Shown piece after piece: positions 1-6,187 of a stretch of 6,187 nt of DNA. Both the position numbers and the translations under genes were made by a program. Origin of the DNA: Pyrinomonadaceae bacterium (lineage in GTDB: Bacteria > Acidobacteriota > Blastocatellia > Pyrinomonadales > Pyrinomonadaceae); contig JAICQI010000369.1 of assembly GCA_025937955.1 (NCBI GenBank), positions 1-6,187 on the forward strand, read 5' to 3'. Under the pieces are notes generated by a model, which did not search any database, was not told where the DNA came from, and saw nothing but the letters and a program-made list of their open reading frames with translations. Within the stretch, counting starts at the first letter, position 1, and each line of letters opens with the position of its first letter.

Positions 1-458
1 ACTTGCGGCAGGGCCGCTCCTAACGCTGTGCGCGCCGCCACGATGCCGTGAATGTTTGCGGGATTGTGTAACGGCGCAAGTTCGATGCAGTCTTCGATAC
101 CTCTCAAGACTTCGTCAGTTATCAGCATCGAACTCGTAAAACGTTCGCCACCATGGACCACCCGATGACCGACGGCATGAATGTCAGCGATACTGTTGAC
201 GCCCGCTACTCCCGAATCCTCGGAAACGGCCCAACGCAGAATCATCTCCACGGCCGCCCGCGTATCCCGGATCGGTTCAGCGAAGCGCTTAGGCGCATTG
301 CCTTCCGCAGTAAACGTCACAATCCCGGCGCCGCCCACACGTTCAATGAGTCCGTGGGCCAGACGCCTGTCGGCGTCCTGCTCAATTCGCTCAAGGTCGG
401 TTGATATCAGTTGAAATTTTACTGACGAGCTACCGCAGTTAAGCACCAATACGTTCAT
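1..458 (-). CDS. ackA: Acetate kinase, N-terminal part (runs off the left edge)
   Basis: Acetate kinase catalyses the reversible reaction acetate + ATP = acetyl phosphate + ADP in the cytosol, normally with phosphotransacetylase (Pta). Translating the minus strand from the ATG at 458 gives 152 uninterrupted codons that continue past base 1; the family is usually about 400 residues, so roughly 60% is missing. The opening MNVLVLNCGSSSVKF is the family's phosphate-binding N-terminus. Its Asn7, Ser10, Ser12 and Lys14 fall at the same numbers as in the Methanosarcina enzyme. GHRVVHGGE (residues 97-105, Arg99) and LAPLHNP (127-133, His131) are the next two hallmark blocks, carrying the substrate-binding Arg and a conserved His. 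The gene starts 16 bases after the stop of the GerW-like gene, with only a weak upstream GAGA as ribosome site, so it is probably co-transcribed with that gene and rsgA. Pta is not seen here. The identification is firm. Confidence 0.95.
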   Translation of the reverse strand, partial: MNVLVLNCGSSSVKFQLISTDLERIEQDADRRLAHGLIERVGGAGIVTFTAEGNAPKRFAEPIRDTRAAVEMILRWAVSEDSGVAGVNSIADIHAVGHRVVHGGERFTSSMLITDEVLRGIEDCIELAPLHNPANIHGIVAARTALGAALPQ

Positions 459-474
459 TCGCGATCTCAGTTTG

Positions 475-846
475 CTATCGACGTTTCAACGTTTTGCGAA
501 CCAGGAACAAGCTGAAGATACCTCCCACAATTATCCAGGGTAGCGACACAGTTCTGATCGGGCGAAAATTTGCCTCGTGGTTCTTGATCTCAATGAATCC
601 GACTGGCGTTACTTGTACGCCACCGCCGCCACCCGCACCATCCTCTTGTCTACCGTCAACGCCTTCGTCTTTACGCTGACCAGCACCACCGCCAAATCCC
701 CATCGTGCCTTTGCGACCGGAATGACAGTAATGCCGTCTCTTTCTACAGGCTGGGCAAAGACGGTTGCCGCTTGCGCGACACTGCCTAGTTTCTCGGCCA
801 TCGCGCTAATGAATCTATCTGCTGAACTCGTTTTCTCTAAGTCCAT
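475..846 (-). CDS. GerW/YtfJ-family protein with C-terminal membrane anchor
   Basis: A 123-residue protein resembling the GerW/YtfJ (spore_YtfJ) family. GerW is known from Bacillus spore germination, but relatives occur widely in bacteria that do not sporulate, where the role is unknown. Visible features are an N-terminal helical part (1-30), the block VFAQPVERDGITVIPVAKAR (29-48), a glycine run WGFGGGAG (49-56), a polar linker, a second run GGGGG (72-76), then the strand VQVTPVGFIEI (77-87). A hydrophobic stretch from PWIIVGGIFSLFLV (103-116) is followed by the basic tail RKTLKRR. This suggests a tail-anchored protein with its bulk in the cytosol (inference). I chose the ATG at 846 because AGAGGTGG (859-852) sits 5 bases upstream; the in-frame GTG at 855 lies inside that Shine-Dalgarno sequence and would add only 3 residues. 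The gene lies 45 bases after rsgA and 16 before ackA. Family membership is likely; function is unknown. Confidence 0.8.
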   Translation of the reverse strand: MDLEKTSSADRFISAMAEKLGSVAQAATVFAQPVERDGITVIPVAKARWGFGGGAGQRKDEGVDGRQEDGAGGGGGVQVTPVGFIEIKNHEANFRPIRTVSLPWIIVGGIFSLFLVRKTLKRR

Positions 847-851
847 TGTTG

Positions 852-859
852 CCACCTCT
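852..859 (-). promoter_or_regulatory. Ribosome binding site deciding the GerW-like gene start
   Basis: On the minus strand this reads AGAGGTGG, followed by CAACA and then ATG (846-844). The strong match and 5-base spacing favour this ATG over the in-frame GTG at 855, which overlaps the site itself. Confidence 0.7.
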
Positions 860-891
860 GAACAAACTGTACCATCCAGGAATGAACCGGC

Positions 892-1971
892 CTAGCGCCG
901 CTTCAGGTGCCCACGCTCAGCTGCGAGGCGCGAGAGTTTTTTCCATTTCTTCTTTTCCAGGATCTCTGACTGTTTGTCCTTTCTACGCTCCAGGTATTTC
1001 AATTCCTTCTGTAACTTCTCATAGCTCTGATATCTTCCAGCGTCGATCGTTCCTGCTACCAGAGCTTCACGGACCGCACATCGTGGCTCGTCTTGATGGC
1101 GGCAGTCACTGAAGAAACAACGCTCTGCAAGCGCCTCAATGTCTTCAAAGACCAACTGCAAGCTCTCGTTGTCATCCCACAACTGCAATTCCCGCATGCC
1201 CGGGGTGTCAAGCACGATTCCTCCAGACGGTAATAACACCAACTCGCGATGAGTTGTCGTATGCTTTCCCCGGTCATCGTGCTCGCGCACTGTTTGAACT
1301 TTCAGGAGATCGACACCGGCAAAATGATTTATCAGAGTTGATTTTCCAACGCCCGATGAACCCAGCAGCGCAACCGTGTGTCCACGCTTGAAATACTCCG
1401 CGATATCCTGAAGTCCACTCCTCGTGACCACGCTGATTGCGTAGATGGGCACACCATGCGCAACGGCTTGCACCTCATCGATCGCGTCAGCCACTCGGTC
1501 GCATAGGTCCGACTTGCTTAAGATTATGATCGGATTTGCGCCGCTCTCCCACGCCAAAACGAGATACCTTTCAATCCGGCGCAGACTGAAATCCTGATTC
1601 AGCGATGTAAGCAGGAATACCGTGTCAATGTTCGCACCAACAATCTGTTGTTCAGTGCGTGAACCGGCAATCTTGCGCGCAAAACTGGTCCTCCGCGGCA
1701 GGACTGCATGAATAGTTACTCTGCCACCTTCCGGCCGAGAGCGAATCACCACCCAGTCTCCCACGACGGGCAAGTCCCTTCGATTCACGGCTTCGTGCCG
1801 GAGCTTGCCCGAGATTTCCGCGAGTACTTCTCCATATTCGGTGTAGACGCGGAAGAGATTTTTGTGTTCGAGCGCGACTCGGCCACACGTCCAGCCCTCT
1901 CCCGCATATGCTTTGAAATTGTCCTCAAAAAAATTACCCCAACCAAAGGTTGTCAAATCAGCAACGTTCAT
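892..1971 (-). CDS. rsgA: Ribosome small subunit-dependent GTPase RsgA (YjeQ/EngC)
   Basis: RsgA is a circularly permuted GTPase that binds the 30S subunit late in assembly, checks the decoding centre and releases upon GTP hydrolysis. The 359-residue product has the family's three parts. First is an N-terminal OB-fold (about 27-105) containing GRVALEHKNLFRV and LPVVGDWVVI. Next is a GTPase core in permuted order: G4 SKSD (152-155), G5-like AIS (178-180), G1 P-loop GSSGVGKS (204-211), switch I GKHTTTHREL (235-244) and G3 DTPG (255-258). Last is a zinc knuckle with Cys285, Cys290, His292 and Cys298, followed by a helical, very basic tail (KKKWKK, KRR). Length is normal. G4 has Ser in place of the usual Asn of NKxD, a variation tolerated in this family. 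The ATG at 1971 is preceded by GGAG with 7 bases of spacing. It is the first gene of a likely rsgA, GerW-like, ackA unit. Identification is firm. Confidence 0.96.
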   Translation of the reverse strand: MNVADLTTFGWGNFFEDNFKAYAGEGWTCGRVALEHKNLFRVYTEYGEVLAEISGKLRHEAVNRRDLPVVGDWVVIRSRPEGGRVTIHAVLPRRTSFARKIAGSRTEQQIVGANIDTVFLLTSLNQDFSLRRIERYLVLAWESGANPIIILSKSDLCDRVADAIDEVQAVAHGVPIYAISVVTRSGLQDIAEYFKRGHTVALLGSSGVGKSTLINHFAGVDLLKVQTVREHDDRGKHTTTHRELVLLPSGGIVLDTPGMRELQLWDDNESLQLVFEDIEALAERCFFSDCRHQDEPRCAVREALVAGTIDAGRYQSYEKLQKELKYLERRKDKQSEILEKKKWKKLSRLAAERGHLKRR

Positions 1972-2104
1972 GATGGTTCTCCAACGAAAGGTGCGGCTGC
2001 GAGATCAGCCTGCAACCGGCGATTTGTAGACGTTGTTTTGAATTGAGATTTGGGATGGATAAGTTACTGCGATGACTGTGAAGACACTGCAAGGCATCAC
2101 GCCT

Positions 2105-2144
2105 GCTGCGCGTTTCGGTTCACAGAACCACAGCAACTTTTTTT
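2105..2144 (+). terminator. Possible plus-strand intrinsic terminator between rsgA and ppc
   Basis: The 212-base gap (1972-2183) holds one terminator-like structure. On the plus strand GGTTC (2117-2121), loop ACA and GAACC (2125-2129) form a short stem. GCTG (2105-2108) and CAGC (2131-2134) can pair outside it, and a run of seven T (2138-2144) follows three bases later. The polarity is plus, yet no plus-strand gene lies upstream, so it would only stop antisense transcription running towards ppc. Read on the minus strand the run becomes A7 before the hairpin and no T-run follows, so it is not a convincing ppc terminator. I found no clear promoter for rsgA in the rest of the gap. The stem is short; confidence is low. 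Confidence 0.3.
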
Positions 2145-2183
2145 AGAGGGCAATCATAGGCACGCCGCAATTTTAGCATTATT

Positions 2184-4982
2184 TCACCCGGTATTCCTCA
2201 GCCCGGCGGCAATTCCATTTATGGTTGCCGCGAGGGCGTAATTCAGATTGTCGTTGTCCTCGCCGCCACGCTTTCGACGCAGCAACTCAACCTGGATCAA
2301 ACTCAAGGGATCAACGTACGGATTCCGCAGGCGAATCGAACGCGCCAGCACCGGGTTCTTCTCGAGTAATGTCGTCTGTCCAGTCAAACGCAGCACCACT
2401 GCTTTAGTCCGCTCAAACTCCTCGAAGAGCATGCCAAACACTTGCTCCCTCAGCTCGACATCTACGACAAGCCCTGCATACAAACGCGCAATCGATAAGT
2501 CAGCTTTCGCCAATCCCATCTCAACGTTAGCGATTAGCTCAGTGAAAAGTGGAAACCGGCGTCTCAGTGTTGCAAGCAACTCCGCATTGCCTGAACTTTC
2601 TTGTGAGAAGCGTTCCAAGGCAAAGCCAACGCCAAACCATGCCGGTACGACATGACGGCTCTGCATCCAACCAAAAACCCAGGGAATAGCGCGGAGATTA
2701 CTGAGACCTCGTTGGGCGCCCCGTCGTGTAGGGCGAGAACCGATCCTTACGTGTTCCAATTCCTTCACCGGAGTTGCTTCCTCGAAGTAGGTCAGCACTG
2801 CTTCGCTCTCGGCAATCTTTTCTCGATAGAACTCAAACGAGTCGTGGGACATTTTCTCCAGCGCCGCTTCACTCTCCTGGTCCAAATCTTCGACATCACC
2901 GGGGCGAGACAGCACTTCCAGCGATGCAGCAATCATCAACTCGAGGTTTCTTTCCGCGAGTACCCGGTCCGAGTACTTCCAGTTCATGACCTCTCCTTGT
3001 TCAGTGATCTTTATCTGACCCGTGAAGGCGCCCTGCGGTTGCGCAATTATCGCGTGATGGGTTGGTCCACCTCCACGCCCGACCGTTCCACCACGTCCAT
3101 GAAACAACGTGAGTTTTACGTTGCATTCGGCAGCGACTCGATGCAACGCGCGATGGGCCTTGAATATCTCCCACGTGCTGGTGAGCATCCCGCCATCCTT
3201 GTTTGAGTCTGAGTACCCAAGCATCACCTCCTGCCGCCGGTCCCACGAGTCGAGCAAACGAGCGTAGTCAGGACTGGTCCACAAATTCCGGCAAATCGCC
3301 GGACAGTTACGCAAATCCTCAATCGATTCGAAGAGCGGCACAGGCATCACGCCCGGATCGGATTCATTAGACGCCACCTGTACACCGCTCAACTCCGCCA
3401 GCGACACCAGCGCGGTGACGTCTGAGGCTGACTGTGCCCCGCTAATGACGTAACTACGAATCGCTTCGGGTGGATAGTCGTGCTTCAGGTTACTGACCAT
3501 CCGCAGTGAATCAAGCAAAGTGATAGTTTCTTTCGACGGTGCAGGCGGAAGTGCACTCTCATTCGTCGCGACAACATTTGAAAACTCGAGCAATGCACGT
3601 TTGTGAACACTCGCATGCTCTCGAACGTCGAGTGTGTGTAAGTGAAAGCCAAAAGTATCTACCTGGCGCAGCAGCGGATCGAACAAAAATCTCGCGACAC
3701 GTTCCCCGCCATTTTCAGAGAGACTCTGACGTGCGAGGCTAAGATCGTCGCGGAACTCTGCTGCGTTCTTGTACGCACTCGCGTGGCTGGGTTCGTCTCG
3801 CGCCAGGACCACGCGGGCCAACACATAGTCAAGAAAACGCCGGTAGACTTCCTGTGGCGGATGTCTTTTCGGATTGAGCTCAGGCCCCGAAACCGTCGCC
3901 GCATAAGAACTGAGTGCTGTCTGGAGTTGTGTGGAGGCTGGAACCTGATAAGTGGAAGGACTGAGTTGCCAAATCAAATCGTTCACTCGCTCGATGTAAT
4001 AGCCGAGAATCGTTTCGCGAGCTATTTGCAACGCATCTCGCGTGCACTCGGGCGTGACCAAAGGATTGCCATCCCGATCGCCGCCAATCCACGAACCGAA
4101 CCGCAACACTCGAGGCAACATGTTCGCCGGCAACTCGTCACCATAAGCTTCACGGAAATCGCCGGCCAACTCGTCATACAAGGCCGGCAAGGTCTCAAAC
4201 AAAACACTCGGATAGTAATCGAGGCCCATCCTGATCTCGTCGCGAACTCTCGGCTGACGGCGTCGTACTTCATCGGTCTGCCAGAGTGCGGTTATCTCGG
4301 CCATGATGGCCAGCTCGTGTTGTTTTGACTCTCTCGCGGTGAGTGGCAGTCGATCTAATTGTTCGAGCTCGGCGGCGATACGTTGACGCTTAAATAACAC
4401 GGTGCGTCGCGCGACTTCGGTGGGATGAGCAGTGAATACGAGTATGACTTCGATCTTTGCGAGCCACGCCAGTGCTTGCTGTTGAGTTATGCCGGCATCA
4501 CGCATCCGGCGCAGAGTTCCGAGAAACGATCCAGGTTGGGCCAGCAGTTCGGGCGACGTCTGCGCAGCCCGGCGACGACGTTTGCGATGATTGGTTTCAG
4601 CGAGGTTTGTCAGTTCGAAATAGATAGCGAAAGCTTTTGTCATCTGGTGCGCTTCCGCGACATTTAGACGGCTGACAATGCGCTCCGCTCGTTCGATCAA
4701 GCGCCGCTTGTTATCGAGTTCGTGTCCTGGTTGCGCGTGCAACTCTCGATGCTCAATCAACAACAGGCGCAACTCCTCAACCGCTGAAAACAAGTTGTCG
4801 CCGACTTGTTCCTTGAGTACCTCGCCGAGCAGACGACCGAGCGAGCGCACATCGCGGCGCAACGGAGCTTCCTTCAGATCGCGATCCTGGCTGGTGAGCT
4901 CCGCCAGCCGTGCCGCCTGGTCGTCTACATTCCAGAGCCGAGACATACGCTTATGCATACCACGCGATGCGAGGGCTGTCAT
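2184..4982 (-). CDS. ppc: Phosphoenolpyruvate carboxylase
   Basis: Ppc makes oxaloacetate and phosphate from PEP and bicarbonate, refilling the TCA cycle; it is a cytosolic homotetramer. The 932-residue reading shows all main family blocks: VFTAHPTEV (182-190, catalytic His186), GSWIGGDRDGNP (296-307), VMLGYSDSNKDGG (586-598), FHGRGGTVGRGGGP (627-640), ITEQGE (659-664), RAIPWVFGWMQSR (764-776), and the C-terminal RNTG that reaches the active site. By motif alignment from memory of the E. coli enzyme, the aspartate-site residues are kept: Arg636, Lys826 in LAKAD, Arg886 in IRLRN and Asn930. It is therefore predicted to be inhibited by aspartate or malate. E. coli Ppc is 883 residues, so this is somewhat longer, partly in the N-terminus. 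The start is uncertain: the ATG at 4982 has AAGAG touching it with no spacing, and in-frame ATGs at 4958 and 4946 (Met9, Met13) also lack a good ribosome site. Stop is TGA. The gene stands alone and is divergent from the SPFH gene. Confidence 0.97.
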   Translation of the reverse strand: MTALASRGMHKRMSRLWNVDDQAARLAELTSQDRDLKEAPLRRDVRSLGRLLGEVLKEQVGDNLFSAVEELRLLLIEHRELHAQPGHELDNKRRLIERAERIVSRLNVAEAHQMTKAFAIYFELTNLAETNHRKRRRRAAQTSPELLAQPGSFLGTLRRMRDAGITQQQALAWLAKIEVILVFTAHPTEVARRTVLFKRQRIAAELEQLDRLPLTARESKQHELAIMAEITALWQTDEVRRRQPRVRDEIRMGLDYYPSVLFETLPALYDELAGDFREAYGDELPANMLPRVLRFGSWIGGDRDGNPLVTPECTRDALQIARETILGYYIERVNDLIWQLSPSTYQVPASTQLQTALSSYAATVSGPELNPKRHPPQEVYRRFLDYVLARVVLARDEPSHASAYKNAAEFRDDLSLARQSLSENGGERVARFLFDPLLRQVDTFGFHLHTLDVREHASVHKRALLEFSNVVATNESALPPAPSKETITLLDSLRMVSNLKHDYPPEAIRSYVISGAQSASDVTALVSLAELSGVQVASNESDPGVMPVPLFESIEDLRNCPAICRNLWTSPDYARLLDSWDRRQEVMLGYSDSNKDGGMLTSTWEIFKAHRALHRVAAECNVKLTLFHGRGGTVGRGGGPTHHAIIAQPQGAFTGQIKITEQGEVMNWKYSDRVLAERNLELMIAASLEVLSRPGDVEDLDQESEAALEKMSHDSFEFYREKIAESEAVLTYFEEATPVKELEHVRIGSRPTRRGAQRGLSNLRAIPWVFGWMQSRHVVPAWFGVGFALERFSQESSGNAELLATLRRRFPLFTELIANVEMGLAKADLSIARLYAGLVVDVELREQVFGMLFEEFERTKAVVLRLTGQTTLLEKNPVLARSIRLRNPYVDPLSLIQVELLRRKRGGEDNDNLNYALAATINGIAAGLRNTG

Positions 4983-4985
4983 CTC

Positions 4986-5014
4986 TTGACATAGTGTCGC
5001 GGGAACACTATCTT
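4986..5014 (+). promoter_or_regulatory. Sigma-70-type promoter of the SPFH gene
   Basis: TTGACA (4986-4991) matches the -35 consensus exactly. After exactly 17 bases comes TATCTT (5009-5014), which keeps four of six -10 positions. The expected start of transcription is about 5020-5022, giving a leader of roughly 28 bases that holds the ribosome site. The -35 lies only 4 bases from the annotated ppc start, so any ppc promoter must overlap this one. On the minus strand the same -10 region reads TAAGAT (5015-5010), a possible ppc -10, though no matching -35 is clear. Confidence 0.6.
4991..5011. repeat. Perfect inverted repeat over the promoter spacer (putative operator 1)
   Basis: ATAGTGT (4991-4997) and ACACTAT (5005-5011) are perfect inverted copies around a 7-base spacer. 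The 21-base palindrome shares one base with the -35 and three with the -10 of the SPFH promoter, so a bound dimer would block RNA polymerase. Operator function is inferred from position and symmetry only. Confidence 0.55.
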
Positions 5015-5015
5015 A

Positions 5016-5030
5016 GTGTCTGTAAGACAC
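5016..5030. repeat. Second perfect inverted repeat at the transcription start (putative operator 2)
   Basis: GTGTCT (5016-5021) and AGACAC (5025-5030) are perfect inverted copies around GTA. The centre is 22 bp from that of the first repeat, about two helical turns, and the heptamer TAGTGTC recurs at 4992-4998 and 5014-5020. Because transcription should begin near 5021, most of the left arm would be absent from the mRNA. A DNA operator is therefore more likely than an RNA hairpin, though a hairpin just before the ribosome site is the alternative. Confidence 0.45.
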
Positions 5031-5033
5031 CCA

Positions 5034-5043
5034 AAGGAGGTGA
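5034..5043 (+). promoter_or_regulatory. Strong Shine-Dalgarno of the SPFH gene
   Basis: AAGGAGGTGA is fully complementary to the 3' end of 16S rRNA and is followed by CGATC and the ATG at 5049. It fixes that ATG as the start over the in-frame GTG at 5016, which lies inside the second inverted repeat, upstream of this site. It predicts high translation. Confidence 0.88.
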
Positions 5044-5048
5044 CGATC

Positions 5049-6005
5049 ATGATAGGCTTTGTGAAGGTTCCGCCAACCACTTTCGTTATCCAGTTCAAAC
5101 ACGGCAGGGTTAAAAGACAGGGTGCGGGTCTGTCCTTCATTTACTACGCACCGACGTCCACGATAGTCGCGATCCCGATGGCCAGCGCCGACGTGCCCTT
5201 CGTTTTTCAGGAAGCTACAGCCGATTTCCAGACCGTTACGATTCAGGGCCAGCTAACTTACCGGGTCGCCGACCCCACGCGCCTGGCTTCCCTGCTCGAC
5301 TTCAGTATAGACAAGCAAGGAGCCTACTATTCCGATAACCCTCGCAAGTTGCCGGAACGACTTATCCACACGCTGCAGTCCCTGACCCGCGCAATCACGC
5401 AGCGACTCATACTTAAAGAAGCTTTGGTTAGTTCGGATGCCATCGTCGCGGAGGCACTGGCTCAACTGAGAAAATCCGAGGCGGTCTCAACTCTGGGAGT
5501 GGAGATCTTAAGTCTGTCGATTCTCGGCATCCAGCCGACCCCGGAGACGGGCCGCGCCCTTGAGGCAGAAGCTCGGGAGGAACTACAGCGCCGCGCGGAC
5601 GAAGCGATCTATGCTCGCCGCAACGCCGCAGTCGAGCAGGAAAGGCTGATCAAGGAAAGCGAGCTCAACACTGAAATTGCCGTCGAAGAAAAGAAGCGCC
5701 AGATCCGTGAGACGCAAATGGCGGCAGAGATAGCTGTTGAAGAGCAGCGATCGCAACTGATCGATCGTCGCGTAGAAAACGAACATAAGGATGCAGACAG
5801 CCGGGCCTACACGCTGACGGAAACTCTCAAACCCTTGCGTGATCTCGATTGGAAGAAGTTGATGATGCTCGGGGGAAGGAACGCAGATCCAAAAGCTATG
5901 GTCGCGCTCGCGTTTCAGGAGATGGCCGAGAATGCTCGTAAGATCGGTGAACTCAATGTATCTCCGGATCTGCTGAGATCGTTGATTGGCCGGACAGGTA
6001 AATAG
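5049..6005 (+). CDS. SPFH/band-7 domain protein without an N-terminal membrane helix
   Basis: A 318-residue protein of the SPFH (stomatin, prohibitin, flotillin, HflK/C) group, which forms membrane-associated oligomeric scaffolds; the specific role here is unknown. The SPFH domain spans about 5-175. It includes VPFVFQEATADFQTVTIQGQ (49-68) and the strand LTYRVADPTRLASLLDF (69-85), a helical middle, then VEILSLSILGIQPTPE (151-166). From about 167 to 250 it is a charged, Ala/Glu/Arg-rich helix that should form a coiled coil. Within it EIAVEE occurs twice, at 209-214 and 227-232, exactly 18 residues apart. The C-terminal part (about 255-318) is helical, with LMMLGG and a Met/Ala-rich stretch. 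I see no signal peptide and no obvious transmembrane segment; IYYAPTSTIVAI (31-42) is only mildly hydrophobic. Thus it differs from HflK/C and flotillins and may bind membranes peripherally. It has its own strong promoter and ribosome site, and the next gene begins 2 bases after its stop. Confidence 0.85.
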   Translation: MIGFVKVPPTTFVIQFKHGRVKRQGAGLSFIYYAPTSTIVAIPMASADVPFVFQEATADFQTVTIQGQLTYRVADPTRLASLLDFSIDKQGAYYSDNPRKLPERLIHTLQSLTRAITQRLILKEALVSSDAIVAEALAQLRKSEAVSTLGVEILSLSILGIQPTPETGRALEAEAREELQRRADEAIYARRNAAVEQERLIKESELNTEIAVEEKKRQIRETQMAAEIAVEEQRSQLIDRRVENEHKDADSRAYTLTETLKPLRDLDWKKLMMLGGRNADPKAMVALAFQEMAENARKIGELNVSPDLLRSLIGRTGK

Positions 6006-6007
6006 CC

Positions 6008-6187
6008 ATGTACAAGAAGCTCGTCATCGTTACACGCAAAACAAGATTGCAGGAGTTGGTGGAGCGCCTCAACACACGGTCGCAGGCGAAATTCTATATC
6101 GAGCATGCTGGTGGCGACTTTGCCGATTACGAGCGCGAAGACGATGCTTACCGATCATCGTTGGAAGTGCTCCGCCGCTCCCTTGAA
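6008..6187 (+). CDS. Unidentified protein, first 60 residues (runs off the right edge)
   Basis: An ATG at 6008 opens 60 uninterrupted codons to the window end. The start lies 2 bases after the SPFH stop, and ACAGGT at the end of the SPFH gene can serve as ribosome site, so translation is probably coupled. The visible sequence begins MYKKLVIVTRKTRLQELVER, a short hydrophobic strand followed by a basic helix. It continues with AKFYIEHAGGDFADYERED (27-45) and a second amphipathic helix. The 'VTRKTRL...Y/F-IEH-GGDF-DY' pattern reminds me of the N-terminus of NAD kinase/sugar kinase-like proteins found next to SPFH genes. That is recollection, not proof, because the diagnostic kinase motifs would lie beyond this window. 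The codon usage resembles its neighbours. It is surely a real gene given the packing; its function is open. Confidence 0.75.
   Translation, partial: MYKKLVIVTRKTRLQELVERLNTRSQAKFYIEHAGGDFADYEREDDAYRSSLEVLRRSLE

Noticed and set aside
153..414. Two overlapping plus-strand open frames of about 80 codons
   Set aside because: Both are antisense to ackA, whose conserved blocks read without interruption on the minus strand.
1507..1518. SKSD in place of NKxD in the RsgA G4 motif as a sign of an inactive GTPase
   Set aside because: The first position of G4 varies among RsgA proteins, and all other GTPase motifs and the zinc knuckle are intact.
1708..2046. A plus-strand open frame spanning the rsgA start and part of the intergenic gap
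   Set aside because: It is mostly antisense to the RsgA N-terminal OB-fold, and its composition follows that gene.
1972..2183. A sigma-70 promoter for rsgA
   Set aside because: Candidates such as TTGCGG-17-TCTAAA or TTGCAG-20-TAACTT match poorly or have wrong spacing, so none is reported.
2652..3206. A 184-codon plus-strand open frame inside ppc
   Set aside because: It lies wholly antisense to conserved Ppc motif blocks and has no family signature; it is a shadow of the real gene.
3642..4328. A 228-codon plus-strand open frame inside ppc
   Set aside because: It is fully antisense to the conserved central part of Ppc (including GSWIGGDRDGNP), has no recognisable motif, and no promoter or ribosome site stands out.
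5016..5048. An 11-residue N-terminal extension of the SPFH protein from GTG 5016
   Set aside because: The GTG lies in the second inverted repeat, close to or before the expected transcription start, and the strong AAGGAGGTGA would then be inside the coding region; ATG 5049 is far better placed.

Overview
The window carries bacterial chromosomal DNA of moderate GC with dense, ordinary gene packing. I see no transposase, phage gene, CRISPR array, tRNA or rRNA. Six protein genes can be supported: four complete and two cut by the window ends. The mix (a GerW/YtfJ-like protein, an RsgA whose N-terminus has the 'GWxxFF' form, a 932-residue aspartate-type PEP carboxylase and a soluble SPFH protein) would fit an Acidobacteriota-like or similar soil bacterium. 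That is only an impression; nothing in the window fixes the taxon.

Layout. On the minus strand, reading from right to left: ppc (phosphoenolpyruvate carboxylase, 4982 to 2184), a 212-base gap, rsgA (30S-assembly GTPase, 1971 to 892), a small GerW/YtfJ-family membrane-anchored protein (846 to 475), and the first 152 codons of ackA (acetate kinase, 458 to beyond base 1). The last three are separated by only 45 and 16 bases and very probably form one operon. On the plus strand, reading right from a divergent promoter region (4983-5048): an SPFH/band-7 protein (5049-6005), then, 2 bases later, the start of an unidentified gene (6008 to beyond 6187).

How the parts relate. Ppc refills oxaloacetate from PEP, and AckA interconverts acetyl phosphate and acetate with ADP/ATP, so both sit at the PEP/acetyl-CoA node, but no shared control is visible. 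RsgA is a ribosome-maturation housekeeping factor. The SPFH gene and its downstream partner look like a separate, tightly coupled two-gene unit.

The most interesting non-coding feature is the ppc/SPFH intergenic region. A near-consensus sigma-70 promoter (TTGACA, 17 bases, TATCTT) carries a perfect 7+7 inverted repeat over its spacer and -10. A second perfect 6+6 inverted repeat is centred 22 bp downstream. This is the architecture expected of a repressor operator pair. No clearly novel system is evident. The best candidates for a second look are this operator and the SPFH two-gene unit.
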